A DNA stretch of 64,000 bases from Tepiditoga spiralis (lineage in GTDB: Bacteria; Thermotogota; Thermotogae; Petrotogales; Petrotogaceae): positions 2,250,501 through 2,314,500 of the forward strand of contig NZ_AP018712.1 in NCBI RefSeq assembly GCF_014701195.1, in the 5' to 3' direction. The position numbers and the translations under genes were made by a program. Of this stretch, positions 8,527 through 17,336 are shown in pieces. A model generated the notes under the pieces. The model was given only the letters and a program-made list of their open reading frames with translations. It ran no database searches and was not told the origin of the DNA. Within the stretch, counting starts at the first letter, position 1. Each line of letters begins with the position of its first letter.

Positions 8527-9354
8527 TTAAATTTTTTCCTCTGGATAGTCTTTTATAAAGTCTGACCAATTTTGTAATAAAGTATCTGTTACTATTCCTG
8601 GAACTGAAAATGTAAAGTGCGGATATATTCTCTTTACTGGTACAATTCCTCTTGATGTATGAGTTATAAATACTTCTTCGGCAGATAATAATTCCCAAAG
8701 TTCAACATTTCTTTCTTCAACTTCTATTGAAAGATTTTTAGAAAGCTCTATAACATTTTCCCTTGTTATTCCAGGAAGAACTCCAGCAGAGAGATAAGGG
8801 GTTATTAATACACCACTATTAACAAAAAATATGTTTGAATACGTACATTCTGTTACATATCCAAATTCATTTAAAACAATTGAATCATAGTAATAATCAT
8901 ATTTTTTATTTAAATATCTAGTGAACCCATTTAAAGGTGTTTTTACATAATATGGAACAACTGGTGCATGAGGTTTTCTTTCTCTGGCAATATTTAATAC
9001 TACTCCTTCATCTATTAATTCTTTGTCATCTTTTATTTCTTCAACAAATAAATAAAAAGATTTTATTGAAGCAGTATATGGAGTAACATATAGTTTAAAT
9101 CTGTATTCTTGAAAAGAATGTAATTTTTTAGCTTGTTCTAATATTTCTAGTATTTTTTCAAAAGAAGGTATTTCAATACCTAAAAAGTCAGATGATTTTT
9201 TTAATCTTAAGTAATTTTTACTTAAAGCAAAAAATTGTTTTGAATAAGTTCTAAAAACCTCATATATGGAATATCCTCTAACAAAACCATCATCATCAGC
9301 AGAAATTAAAGGATATTCAGACCATTCTATTCCATTATAAAACATTCGAAACAA
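8527..9354 (-). CDS. Class IV PLP-dependent aminotransferase
   Basis: A 275-residue fold-type IV PLP enzyme, the family of branched-chain aminotransferase, D-amino acid aminotransferase and aminodeoxychorismate lyase. The probable catalytic lysine is K138 in YYVKTPLN, followed by a helix (RYLNKKYD) and the strand DSIVLNEFGYVTECTYSNIFFV, which carries the conserved glutamate and PLP-phosphate contacts. A second phosphate loop reads SAGVLPGITRENVIEL. The substrate cannot be settled from sequence. The N-terminus overlaps the end of mtaB by 20 nt, and the gene is in the same run as dciA and gyrB. Confidence 0.85.
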   Translation of the reverse strand: MFRMFYNGIEWSEYPLISADDDGFVRGYSIYEVFRTYSKQFFALSKNYLRLKKSSDFLGIEIPSFEKILEILEQAKKLHSFQEYRFKLYVTPYTASIKSFYLFVEEIKDDKELIDEGVVLNIARERKPHAPVVPYYVKTPLNGFTRYLNKKYDYYYDSIVLNEFGYVTECTYSNIFFVNSGVLITPYLSAGVLPGITRENVIELSKNLSIEVEERNVELWELLSAEEVFITHTSRGIVPVKRIYPHFTFSVPGIVTDTLLQNWSDFIKDYPEEKI

Positions 9355-10615
9355 CTCCTTCCGGAATAACAGATTTTATTATTGTATTATTAAATCCTTT
9401 TTGTAAAACGTCTTTAGAATAATGATATATATAGTATTCATCATATCCACAATAAAAATTATTTTCTTTACTTTCAAAAAGTACTTTTACTTTCTTATTT
9501 TGAAAATTTTCGAGATATTTTTTTGAAGTTTTTAAAGATTCTTTATTTAAAATTTTAATTCTTTGTTTCTTTATTTCAGAAGGAATTTGTTTTTTCATTC
9601 TTTCTGCTTTTGTAAAAGGTCTTGGTGAAAATCTAAAACTATGAGTTTTTAAAAGTTTTAAATCATTTACGCCTTTTAACAATATTTCAAAATCTTTATT
9701 TGTTTCTCCTGGAAATCCTACAATTAAATCTGCTGTAATTGAAAAAAGTTCATTGTATTTTCTGAGCATTTCTACACTTTTATAAATAGTTCTTTCACTA
9801 TATCTTCTTCCCATATTTTTCAAGATATTTGAAGATATATGCTGCATAGAAAAATGTACATGTTTTTCAAAAATATTGCTTTCATTCAATAATTTTGATA
9901 TATTTTCATTTATTGAATCTGGATAGAGTGAAGTTAATCTTATCCTAACATCTTCTTTTGAAAAATTTTTTTCTATTTGAAATAAAAGCTTTTCTAAATT
10001 TTCGTTTAAACCATAACCAAAATATTCCATATTTATTCCAGTTAAAACTATTTCTTTATACCCAGTATTTATATATTTTTTTATGTTGTTTAGTACATCA
10101 TGTATAGTTAAAGATCTAATTTTAGTTCCTCTTGCAAATATTATTCTACAATAAGAACACGCATTTAAACACCCTTCTTCTATTGGAAGAAAAATACGCG
10201 TTCTATTACCATAAGACCTTTCTGGAACTATTACTTTGTCTTCTTTTAACCAATAAGATTTATCTAAAAAAATTCCAGTTTTATTATAATATTTTTGTAT
10301 TTCTTTTTTTTCATGATTTCCTAAAATTAAGTCAGCTCCGCTTTTTAGTATAGATTCAGCATCTGTATGAACATAACATCCACCAGCAATTATTTTAGAA
10401 GAATTGTTTTTTCTTTTTATTCTTCTTATCAATTGCCTTATTTTTCTTTCTGCTTCTGATGTAACAGTACAGGTATTAATAAAATAAAAATCACTTTTCC
10501 CATCTTTTTCATCAAAACATGTAGAAAAACCCAGGTCCTCAAACACTTCAGAAATTTTTTGTGTTTCGGCCTGGTTCATTTTACAACCAAATGTAATTAA
10601 TGATATTTTTTTCAA
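9335..10615 (-). CDS. mtaB: tRNA threonylcarbamoyladenosine methylthiotransferase MtaB-type
   Basis: A methylthiotransferase of the MiaB/RimO/MtaB family that adds a methylthio group to t6A37 in tRNA (426 residues). The N-terminal UPF0004 domain supplies three cluster ligands: C11 in FGCKMNQAET, C49 in NTCTV and C80 in GGCYV. The radical SAM motif CxxxCxxC is C149-C153-C156 (GCLNACSYC). A C-terminal TRAM-like region follows (KVKVLFESKENNFYCGYDEYY). The GCKMNQAE start favours MtaB over MiaB (GCQMN). It overlaps the aminotransferase gene by 20 nt and follows the CBS gene by 2 nt. Confidence 0.9.
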   Translation of the reverse strand: MKKISLITFGCKMNQAETQKISEVFEDLGFSTCFDEKDGKSDFYFINTCTVTSEAERKIRQLIRRIKRKNNSSKIIAGGCYVHTDAESILKSGADLILGNHEKKEIQKYYNKTGIFLDKSYWLKEDKVIVPERSYGNRTRIFLPIEEGCLNACSYCRIIFARGTKIRSLTIHDVLNNIKKYINTGYKEIVLTGINMEYFGYGLNENLEKLLFQIEKNFSKEDVRIRLTSLYPDSINENISKLLNESNIFEKHVHFSMQHISSNILKNMGRRYSERTIYKSVEMLRKYNELFSITADLIVGFPGETNKDFEILLKGVNDLKLLKTHSFRFSPRPFTKAERMKKQIPSEIKKQRIKILNKESLKTSKKYLENFQNKKVKVLFESKENNFYCGYDEYYIYHYSKDVLQKGFNNTIIKSVIPEGVVSNVL

Positions 10616-10617
10616 AA

Positions 10618-11067
10618 TTAAATATTTTCTCCTTTCGCTGCTTTACTCAATAAATCTATTCTTCTTATTATTCCTACTAATCTTTCTTCTTGATCGATTA
10701 CTGGAATTAATTTTAATTTATTTTTTATCATTATATCTGCAACATGCAATGCAGTATCATCCACATAAACTTTATGAGGATTTTCAATCATAAATTCACT
10801 AACTGGTTTATTTATTATATTTTTTAACCCTTTAAAAAATTGTTGACTATCTGGTATAAAAGCACTACTTTCCATTAATTGTAAATATCCTGGTAAAGAT
10901 GAAGAAATAATACCACTTTCACTAAGATACCCAACTAATTTGTAATCATCATTAACTACTGGAAGTGCAGAAATACCATGTCTTTGACATATCATAATAA
11001 ATCTTTTTACTGTTTCATCAGACATTATAGCAGTTAAATCTCTTTCCATTATATCAGTTGCTTTCAT
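10618..11067 (-). CDS. CBS-domain pair protein
   Basis: A 149-residue protein consisting of two CBS motifs: MKATDIMERDLTAIMSDETVKRFI ... GISALPVVNDDYKLVGYLSE, and KPVSEFMIENPHKVYVDDTALHVADIM ... LKLIPVIDQEERLVGIIRRIDLL (described here by its key stretches). Such stand-alone CBS pairs bind adenine nucleotides and act as energy sensors. Both GxxIxxxD-type ends are present. A GCGAGGTAG site precedes the ATG. It lies between the PfkB-like kinase (16 nt gap) and mtaB (2 nt gap), so all three are one transcript. The regulated partner is unknown. Confidence 0.88.
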   Translation of the reverse strand: MKATDIMERDLTAIMSDETVKRFIMICQRHGISALPVVNDDYKLVGYLSESGIISSSLPGYLQLMESSAFIPDSQQFFKGLKNIINKPVSEFMIENPHKVYVDDTALHVADIMIKNKLKLIPVIDQEERLVGIIRRIDLLSKAAKGENI

Positions 11068-11083
11068 TGTTTTCTACCTCGCT

Positions 11084-12049
11084 TTAATCTAATCTTTTGA
11101 TTTCAAATTTGCCTAAATCATTTTTAACTTCATCTTCATTACCTAATATTTTCCCTATATATCGTGCAGAAGAAATTGCACTAGCCATTCCATACTTAGC
11201 TGCTTCAAAATAGTTTAATTCGTTTTTTAATAAATAATATATTATTCCAGCCATAAAAGCATCACCAGTTCCTAATAGATGTGAATTGTCAATTTCTTCT
11301 TTAACAGTAAATAACCAAATTCCATCATTTGTAATTACAACATCTCCAACAATATGAAAGCTCATAATTACTAATTTTGCACCATAATTTAGTATTTCTT
11401 TTCCAGTTTCAATAAAATCTTCGATTTTTTCTAATTTGCTTCCAAGTACTCTTGAAGTTCTTTTTCTTAAATCAACTCTTACAACATCAGCACAATTTTC
11501 TCTAATTGCTTGATCAAAGTGGGGACCTATTGCTTCTAAAAATGTTCTTTTATTTTCTGATTTAGCAATTTCTAAAAGTTTAGAATAAGAATTTATTGGC
11601 ACGCCAGGAGGAATGCTACCTGAAATTAAAACATTTTCAGTTAAAGATATAGTGCTTCTATATCTTTTTAAAAAATGATCATAGTCTTCTTCGGTAATAA
11701 AAGGTCCCATGGAGTTTATTTCTGTTATAGTGTTATTTAGGGTATCTAGTATTTCAATATTTTCTCTAGTGCTTTCTCTTGTATACACAAAGTTAGTTGT
11801 AATTTCATTTACACTAGATAATCCTTTTTGAATAACCTTTCCAATAAAACCACCAAGAAATCCAGTACTTATTGAATTAATTCCTAAAGTTGATAACATT
11901 AAAGAAACATTTATTCCTTTTCCTCCAGGATCCATAACTGAATTTGAAGGGTTATTTATTCTAAATAATTGATCAGTTTTAAAATTGTCAACAACAACTT
12001 CTCTATCAAGAGATGGATTCATTGTAACGGATAACAAATCATATTTCAT
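11084..12049 (-). CDS. PfkB-family sugar kinase, 1-phosphofructokinase-like but divergent
   Basis: A ribokinase/PfkB-fold kinase of 321 residues. The FruK/LacC-type start is clear (SVTMNPSLDREVVVDNF, DPGGKGINVSLMLSTLG, GFLGGFIG), as are SGSIPPGV and the catalytic loop LLGTGDAFMAGI with the base aspartate. Two usual hallmarks are missing: the KPN-x-x-EL segment reads RVDLRKRTSRVLG, and the nucleotide-loop SLGAEGAL-type segment reads SFHIVGDVV. The substrate may therefore differ from fructose-1-phosphate. The ATG follows AGGAGG. An extended -10 promoter lies 29 nt upstream, so this is the first gene of the pfkB to ftsZ cluster. Confidence 0.8.
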   Translation of the reverse strand: MKYDLLSVTMNPSLDREVVVDNFKTDQLFRINNPSNSVMDPGGKGINVSLMLSTLGINSISTGFLGGFIGKVIQKGLSSVNEITTNFVYTRESTRENIEILDTLNNTITEINSMGPFITEEDYDHFLKRYRSTISLTENVLISGSIPPGVPINSYSKLLEIAKSENKRTFLEAIGPHFDQAIRENCADVVRVDLRKRTSRVLGSKLEKIEDFIETGKEILNYGAKLVIMSFHIVGDVVITNDGIWLFTVKEEIDNSHLLGTGDAFMAGIIYYLLKNELNYFEAAKYGMASAISSARYIGKILGNEDEVKNDLGKFEIKRLD

Positions 12050-12077
12050 ACTAATACCTCCTGTTCTTTTTTATTAA

Positions 12078-12083
12078 ATTATA
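12078..12083 (-). promoter_or_regulatory. Extended -10 promoter element for the pfkB-like gene cluster
   Basis: On the minus strand the sequence TGGTATAAT gives a consensus -10 hexamer with an upstream TG, placed directly downstream of the radical SAM terminator and about 30 nt before the pfkB-like start. No good -35 hexamer is seen because that position falls in the terminator stem. The same TGGTATAAT form occurs upstream of plsC and of the SNF2 gene. Confidence 0.6.
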
Positions 12084-12087
12084 CCAC

Positions 12088-12117
12088 AAAAAAAAGCCGC
12101 ACGAGCGACTTTTTTTT
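12088..12117 (-). terminator. Intrinsic terminator after the radical SAM gene
   Basis: On the minus strand a GTCGC-TCGT-GCGGC stem (with one G-T pair) is flanked by eight A residues and eight T residues. It lies 3 nt after the stop of the radical SAM gene and before the pfkB-like promoter, separating the tetR-radical SAM unit from the next cluster. Confidence 0.85.
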
Positions 12118-12120
12118 AAT

Positions 12121-13563
12121 TTATTTTTTATCTAATGCTAATTTTTCTTCATGGTTTTCATATCTTCTCATTCTTGTTTCGTAATTATACACTCCTCTTT
12201 TTGAAGGCCATTTTTCAGAATAACCTTCATCTATCCACAACTTGTCAGCGTAAACTTTCCAATCTGCAGCTAATTTATCTAATTCTGGTGCTAAGTCTGT
12301 TATAGTTCTTTCTGAACCTGGATGTTGAGGAATTGCATTAAATTTATTTACCATAGATCTAAATACTTTTGGATTATCTATAATAGGACATGGTCTAAAT
12401 AAATTATCTGAATATGGTATAGTTCTTTTATATGCTTCAAAAAATGGTGATTTTAATATTTCTAATACAGTTTTATCTCTTATGTTATCAACTGCGAATT
12501 GTTGGAAAACACATGGTTCTGCAAATCCTTTTGCATTTATATGTAAATATTTTGATCCAGCTGCTAAACATCCATGAGTTAAGAAACCATGATTCCAAAA
12601 GTCAGCAACAAATGCAAACTTACCGCCAAGTCTTAATTCTTCTAACTTTCTAAATCTCTCTAATCTTTGTTCTGCTGAAGGAACTAAGTCCATAGTAGCA
12701 TCTTTTCCAACAGGCATAAATTGAAATACCCAAGAAAATGCATTTCCGTTATCTTTTAAGAAGTCCCAAAATTCATCACTAATAATTAAATCATGGTTTT
12801 TACTGGTAGCAGTTACAGAAGCACCATATACAACTCCATATTTTGTAAGTAAATTCCAAGCATTTTGTATTTGTTTAAATACACCTTTTCCTCTTCTCCA
12901 ATCTGTCATTTCTTCAAATCCCTCAACAGATATTGCAAGAGTTGCATTTCCTAATTCTGAAAGTCTTTTTGCTTTTTCTTCATTGATTAATGTTGAGTTT
13001 GTATAAATCATAAAGAATGAATCATCAAATTCTTCCAGCATTTCAAATAAATGTGGATAAACAAAAGGTTCTCCACCTGTTATTATAAAGAAATAAATTC
13101 CTAAATCATTGAATTGTCTTATTGTATCAAATAATTCATCTTTAGAAAGTTGATATTTGTGACCGTAAAGTGCTGAATAACATCCAACACATCTTAAATT
13201 ACAAGCATAAGTTGGAGAAATTATAGCTAATTTTGGTAAAACAACTTTATGTTCGTGCATTTTTTCTTGTCTTACTTTTTCACCTATTGCAAATTCATTG
13301 ATTATGAGATTATTTATTATTTTCTCAACTTGTTTTGGACTTGATTTTTTAAATAATTCAGCCCAATTAACTAACATTGGATCGTGATTTTCAGCACCTT
13401 TTGCAAGTTTTACAATACCACTTTTAGTTGGTTCTTTTGTAAATTTAGATAAGGTCCAGAATAATTTTGCAAGTTGTTCAACATCTGATTTTCTAACAAC
13501 ATTTGTAACTAACTTCGAAACTTGTTTCATCATCATGTTTTTCATAGAATCCATCAATGACAT
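12121..13563 (-). CDS. Radical SAM protein with SPASM-like C-terminus
   Basis: A 480-residue radical SAM enzyme. The N-terminal ~105 residues are helical and charged, then the cluster motif CxxxCxxC is C121-C125-C128 (TYACNLRCVGCYS), with ITGGEPF for SAM binding and YTNSTLI in the barrel. A C-terminal region with cysteines (HGCLAAGSKYLHINAKGFAEPCVFQQF ... FRPCPI, shown by key parts) resembles a SPASM/twitch segment that binds an auxiliary cluster. The substrate is unknown. It starts at an ATG behind GGAGGTG and lies 24 nt after tetR, so the TetR-family protein probably controls it. Confidence 0.85.
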   Translation of the reverse strand: MSLMDSMKNMMMKQVSKLVTNVVRKSDVEQLAKLFWTLSKFTKEPTKSGIVKLAKGAENHDPMLVNWAELFKKSSPKQVEKIINNLIINEFAIGEKVRQEKMHEHKVVLPKLAIISPTYACNLRCVGCYSALYGHKYQLSKDELFDTIRQFNDLGIYFFIITGGEPFVYPHLFEMLEEFDDSFFMIYTNSTLINEEKAKRLSELGNATLAISVEGFEEMTDWRRGKGVFKQIQNAWNLLTKYGVVYGASVTATSKNHDLIISDEFWDFLKDNGNAFSWVFQFMPVGKDATMDLVPSAEQRLERFRKLEELRLGGKFAFVADFWNHGFLTHGCLAAGSKYLHINAKGFAEPCVFQQFAVDNIRDKTVLEILKSPFFEAYKRTIPYSDNLFRPCPIIDNPKVFRSMVNKFNAIPQHPGSERTITDLAPELDKLAADWKVYADKLWIDEGYSEKWPSKRGVYNYETRMRRYENHEEKLALDKK

Positions 13564-13587
13564 AATTACACCTCCAAAAAAATTAAT

Positions 13588-14160
13588 TTATTTTTTGTAT
13601 ATTTTTAAAATCATTTCTTTAAAGTCATTTTCAATATCATCTTTACAAAAATTAACCCCAAGAGCTTTATATATTGCTAATCCATCAAACATTGCATGAA
13701 TCAATAATGATTTTTGCCTCGAACCAAAGACAGTTTCAAAAAAATCTAATGTTTGAGAATAATATGTTGAAAAAATGTTAGTTAATTCTTCCATCATTTC
13801 CTCATCATGTATGGAACTTATTAGTATTTCAAGTATTTTCATTAAATCTTTTGATGGAAATTTATTTAATATTTCTGAATATGTATTTAAAATAAAGTCA
13901 GCTTTTTGTGGGATAGAAACATCTTTTGTTTCATAAATAAAGGTTTTTTTTAATTTTTCAACTAAAATTCCAAATGCTGATATTATTAAAGAATTCTTAT
14001 TTTTATAATATAAGTATAAAGTTCCTTTTGAAACATTACATTTTTGAGCAACATCTTGCATTGTAAAGTTATTTAAACCTTTTTCTGTAATTAATTCTAT
14101 GGCTTTTTCAGCTATTAATTTTTTTTTTAGTAATTTTTTTTCTTTTTTCATATTTGCCAT
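13588..14160 (-). CDS. TetR/AcrR family transcriptional regulator
   Basis: A 190-residue regulator with a classic N-terminal HTH (FTMQDVAQKCNVSKGTLYLYYKNKNSLI) and a helical ligand-binding C-terminal domain. The ATG at 14160 was chosen because GAGGTG lies 6 nt upstream; a GTG at 14169 in the same frame is part of that site. A perfect-arm inverted repeat of the TetR type lies between its -10 box and its start, which implies autoregulation. It is co-transcribed with the radical SAM gene. The effector is unknown; a lipid or drug ligand would fit the family and the nearby plsC. Confidence 0.92.
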   Translation of the reverse strand: MANMKKEKKLLKKKLIAEKAIELITEKGLNNFTMQDVAQKCNVSKGTLYLYYKNKNSLIISAFGILVEKLKKTFIYETKDVSIPQKADFILNTYSEILNKFPSKDLMKILEILISSIHDEEMMEELTNIFSTYYSQTLDFFETVFGSRQKSLLIHAMFDGLAIYKALGVNFCKDDIENDFKEMILKIYKK

Positions 14161-14190
14161 ACAATGCACCTCAATAAATTATTTTTTAAT

Positions 14191-14208
14191 TGACTGACCG
14201 TTTAGTCA
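14191..14208. promoter_or_regulatory. TetR-type operator
   Basis: The inverted repeat TGACTGACCGTTTAGTCA has TGACT/AGTCA arms around an 8-nt centre, the form typical of AcrR/FadR-like TetR operators. It lies between the -10 box of tetR and its ribosome binding site, so bound repressor would block the tetR-radical SAM transcript. Confidence 0.8.
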
Positions 14209-14213
14209 TTTTT

Positions 14214-14243
14214 ATTATACATTAATTTTATCTCATAATGCAA
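14214..14243 (-). promoter_or_regulatory. Promoter of the tetR-radical SAM operon
   Basis: On the minus strand a TTGCAT -35 (14238-14243) is separated by 18 nt from a consensus TATAAT -10 (14214-14219). The operator begins 5 nt further downstream. Confidence 0.7.
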
Positions 14244-14250
14244 TTATGAG
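14232..14250. promoter_or_regulatory. Perfect 8-bp palindrome over the tetR -35 box
   Basis: CTCATAAT-GCA-ATTATGAG is a perfect inverted repeat with a 3-nt centre that covers the -35 region of the tetR promoter. It is a likely binding site for a second regulator. A run of T follows on the plus strand, so a plus-strand terminator is the alternative, but no plus-strand gene precedes it. The rest of 14170-14453 is AT-rich spacer with no further gene. Confidence 0.45.
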
Positions 14251-14423
14251 TTTTTTTATCTAAAATAAATAAGTTTAGTTTTTTTTCACTTTTTTTTGTT
14301 TATAATAACAAAAAAAGATACATGATCAAAAAAGTTTATTTGTAATTAAAAATTATTATAATTGTTTCAAAAAACAATTTATTCTTTATAATTTTTTCTT
14401 TAATAAACAACTTTCTACTTTTA

Positions 14424-14432
14424 TGGTATAAT
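14424..14432 (+). promoter_or_regulatory. Extended -10 promoter element for plsC
   Basis: TGGTATAAT at 14424-14432 is an extended -10 box located 21 nt before the plsC start and just before its AGGAGG site. No strong -35 hexamer is seen. It would drive the long plus-strand envelope cluster. Confidence 0.6.
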
Positions 14433-14453
14433 ACCTTTTAGGAGGTTAATAGC

Positions 14454-15197
14454 ATGAAATTTATACATTTTTTCAATTCATTATTTTTTACTCTAGTATT
14501 TTTTGTAGGTTTCTTATTTTATGTTGGAATATATGGTGAAATAGTTTATCTTATATACCTAATTAAGTTGAAAAAAAATAAAAAAGAGGCCTTGGAATTT
14601 TTGAAAAAAAGAGCAGTAGTTTTTAGTAAAGCAACTTTTAAATTTACAAATTGTCCAGTAAACTTAATTGGAAAAGAAAATATACCAGATAATGGTCCAT
14701 ATGTTATTGTTGGAAATCATCAAAGCCTTATGGATGGACCGCTTGTTATTGGATTTATTGCTCCAGTTATTTTTATTTTGAAAAAACAAAATATGAAAGT
14801 ACCCTTCATTTCAAAGTTTTTTAAAGCCTTAGATTTTATTCCCGTTGATAGAGATGATCCAAGAAGTGGTGCTATTACTTTAAGAACATTTGCAAAAGAA
14901 TTGAAAGTAAATAAATCTATAATTTCAGTTTTTCCAGAAGGCACACGTACAAACAATGGTGAAGTTGGAAAATTTAAAGAAGGATCTTTGAGTGTACCTT
15001 ATAAATTCAATATTCAAATACTTCCAATTGTAATAGATGGAACTTTTAATATGATGAAAAAAAATAGATTATTGCTAAATCCAACTAAAATAAATTTAAA
15101 AGTATTAAAACCATTACAGCCAAAGGATTTCGAATCTGAAAAGATTTTAAGTGATTACATTAGAGATTTAATCATAAAAAACAAAAATAACTTGTGA
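14454..15197 (+). CDS. plsC: 1-acyl-sn-glycerol-3-phosphate acyltransferase
   Basis: Transfers an acyl chain to lysophosphatidic acid at the membrane, giving phosphatidic acid (247 residues). An N-terminal transmembrane segment (about 8-38) is followed by the acyltransferase motifs NHQSLMDGP (HX4D), the substrate-binding block DFIPVDRDDPRSG and FPEGTRTNNGEVGKFKEG. The ATG follows AGGAGG at 7-8 nt. It is the first gene of the plus-strand cluster and lies 24 nt before thiI. All motifs of an active PlsC are present. Confidence 0.93.
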   Translation: MKFIHFFNSLFFTLVFFVGFLFYVGIYGEIVYLIYLIKLKKNKKEALEFLKKRAVVFSKATFKFTNCPVNLIGKENIPDNGPYVIVGNHQSLMDGPLVIGFIAPVIFILKKQNMKVPFISKFFKALDFIPVDRDDPRSGAITLRTFAKELKVNKSIISVFPEGTRTNNGEVGKFKEGSLSVPYKFNIQILPIVIDGTFNMMKKNRLLLNPTKINLKVLKPLQPKDFESEKILSDYIRDLIIKNKNNL

Positions 15198-15220
15198 TAT
15201 AATTTTATGGAGGTAAAAAA

Positions 15221-16444
15221 ATGGATTTAATTTTAGTAAAGACAAACGAAATAGCTTTAAAAAACAAAAATAAAAAATTTTTTGAAAAACAACTCATTTA
15301 CAATATAAAATCTAAACTTTCTTCAAGATATACAATTATCAAAAAGTTCAATAGAATTTATTTAAAACCAAGAGCTAATGTAATAATTGAAGAAAATGAT
15401 TTTAAGCTATTAAAAAAAGTTTTTGGCATTCACGCTTTTTCACCAGTTTATAAAGTTGAAAAAAATATAGAAGATATTTTTGAAAAGGCATTGTATATTG
15501 CAAAAAAAATATCTAATAAAGATAATAAAACTTTTAAAATAATAACAAAAAGGTCTGACAAAAAATTTTATCTTGAAAGCCAAGAAATATCTGCAAAAAC
15601 AGGAGAATTTATTTTAAATAACTTACCCAACCTAAAGGTTAAAATGAAAAACTATGATTTTTCAATAAATATTGAAGTACGTGATGAAGGTGCTTTTTTA
15701 TATTCAGAAAGTATTACTGCTTATGGCGGATTACCTGTTGGAGTTTCTTCTAAAGGTAGTTTATTGTTGTCTGGAGGTATAGATAGTCCAGTTGCAGCAA
15801 TGCTAATGTTAAAAAGAGGAATGGTTTTAAATGCAATTAACTTTATGAGTCCTCCTTATACTGGTAAAAAATCATTAGATAAAATTATTAAAATTGCTTC
15901 AAAAATTTCGGAATATTCAATAATGCCTTTTTATCTTTACTCAATACCTTTTACAAAAGTACAGCTTGCAATAAAAGATTCAAATGCTGAAAGATATTCT
16001 ATAATTTTACAAAGAAGATCTATGATGAGAATTGCTTCAAAAATTTCACAAATTACTGATACAAAAGTTTTAATAACTGGAGAAAGTTTAGGTCAAGTAG
16101 CTTCTCAAACAGTTGAGAATGCATTATCAATTTCTGATGCTTCTAAAAGATTAATTTTTAGACCGTTAATCGGATTTGATAAAGAAGAAACTATACAACT
16201 TTCCAAAAAATATGATTTATATAATTTATCTATATTACCTTATGAAGATTCTTGTACAGTTTTTGTTCCTACAAGACCAGCAACAAAATCAAAGATTGAT
16301 ATTTTAAGGAATTTAGAAGAAAAAATTCCAAATCTCGAAGAATTAGAAAAAGAAGTAATTAATTCTTCAGAAAAATTTGAGTTTATAGATGGTGAATTAA
16401 AAAAGATAGAAGATTTTGTTAAAATAAAAGGTGGAGTATTTTAA
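15221..16444 (+). CDS. thiI: tRNA 4-thiouridine synthase ThiI (short form)
   Basis: Adenylates U8 of tRNA for sulfur transfer. The 407-residue protein has an N-terminal ferredoxin-like and THUMP domain (ending in INIEVRDEGAFLYSESI) and a C-terminal PP-loop pyrophosphatase with SGGIDSPVAAMLMLKRG near residue 183 and ITGESLGQVASQT. The C-terminal rhodanese domain of the enterobacterial enzyme is absent, as is usual in this phylum, so an external sulfur donor is needed. GGAGGT precedes the ATG. The protein is full length for the short form. Confidence 0.94.
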   Translation: MDLILVKTNEIALKNKNKKFFEKQLIYNIKSKLSSRYTIIKKFNRIYLKPRANVIIEENDFKLLKKVFGIHAFSPVYKVEKNIEDIFEKALYIAKKISNKDNKTFKIITKRSDKKFYLESQEISAKTGEFILNNLPNLKVKMKNYDFSINIEVRDEGAFLYSESITAYGGLPVGVSSKGSLLLSGGIDSPVAAMLMLKRGMVLNAINFMSPPYTGKKSLDKIIKIASKISEYSIMPFYLYSIPFTKVQLAIKDSNAERYSIILQRRSMMRIASKISQITDTKVLITGESLGQVASQTVENALSISDASKRLIFRPLIGFDKEETIQLSKKYDLYNLSILPYEDSCTVFVPTRPATKSKIDILRNLEEKIPNLEELEKEVINSSEKFEFIDGELKKIEDFVKIKGGVF

Positions 16445-16475
16445 GGATTTTATCTTTTCTTCAGAGGAGGATTAA

Positions 16476-17327
16476 ATGGAGAATTTTAAAAAGGAATTTA
16501 ATAATTATATAAAATTATACTTTGAAAATAATAATATTGAAAATAAATACTTTAGAGAAAGTTTATTTTATAGTATGATTAATGGTGGCAAAAGATTACG
16601 CCCATGGATAATTAATGAAATAGGAAAATTTTTAGATATAGATAAAAATATTCTTTTAGATATAGGATTAGCTGTTGAAATCTTACATACTTCTTCTTTA
16701 ATACATGACGATTTACCTTCTATAGATAATTCTAATTTAAGAAGAGGAAAGTTATCAAACCATATGAGATTTGATGTTCATACTGCTATACTTTCTGGTG
16801 ATTATGGATTTATTGTCCCAAATAAAATAATTTTAAACTTACCAATAGAAGATAATTTAAAGATAAAAGTTTTAGATATGTTTTTGTCAACATCTTTAAA
16901 ACTTTTTAGTGGTGAAATGAATGATGTTGCATTTGAAAAATATTCTTTAAATCCAACTTTAGATGAGATTATTAAAATGTATGAATATAAAACAGGAGTA
17001 ATGTTTGGTTTTAGTTTTGCTGCTCCCTTTTTAATTGTCAATGATTCAAAAAAAGCTAAGAAATTTTATGAAGTTGGAGTTAAATTTGGATTGGCATTTC
17101 AACTTTTTGATGATTTGAAAGATTTAAAAGGAAATTCAAAAATTCTTGGAAAAGATGTAAATAAAGATATAAATAAATTAACAGCATTAAAACTTTTGGG
17201 AGTTACTAAAACAGAAGAAAAATCTAATGAATTTTTTAATTCTTGTATTAAAACTTTAAATGAGTATAAAATGAATAATTTTTCTGAAAAATTAATAAGT
17301 TTAAAAAAATTAATACAAGAAAGATAG
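16476..17327 (+). CDS. ispA: Polyprenyl (farnesyl-type) diphosphate synthase
   Basis: Chain elongation of allylic diphosphates with isopentenyl diphosphate (283 residues). The first aspartate-rich motif is DDLPSID at 78-84, the DDx4D form of bacterial short-chain synthases, followed by NSNLRRG. The second is FDDLKDLKG. The substrate lysine/arginine region NGGKRLRPW is present near residue 37. Product length is probably C15-C20, judged from motif type only. AGAGGAGG precedes the ATG. It sits in the envelope-lipid cluster and is followed after 9 nt by the lipase-like gene. Confidence 0.9.
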   Translation: MENFKKEFNNYIKLYFENNNIENKYFRESLFYSMINGGKRLRPWIINEIGKFLDIDKNILLDIGLAVEILHTSSLIHDDLPSIDNSNLRRGKLSNHMRFDVHTAILSGDYGFIVPNKIILNLPIEDNLKIKVLDMFLSTSLKLFSGEMNDVAFEKYSLNPTLDEIIKMYEYKTGVMFGFSFAAPFLIVNDSKKAKKFYEVGVKFGLAFQLFDDLKDLKGNSKILGKDVNKDINKLTALKLLGVTKTEEKSNEFFNSCIKTLNEYKMNNFSEKLISLKKLIQER

Positions 17328-17336
17328 GTGATAATT

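Noticed and set aside
12432-12653. Plus-strand open frame inside the radical SAM gene
   Set aside because: It is antisense to the conserved C-terminal half of the enzyme and lacks any translation signal.
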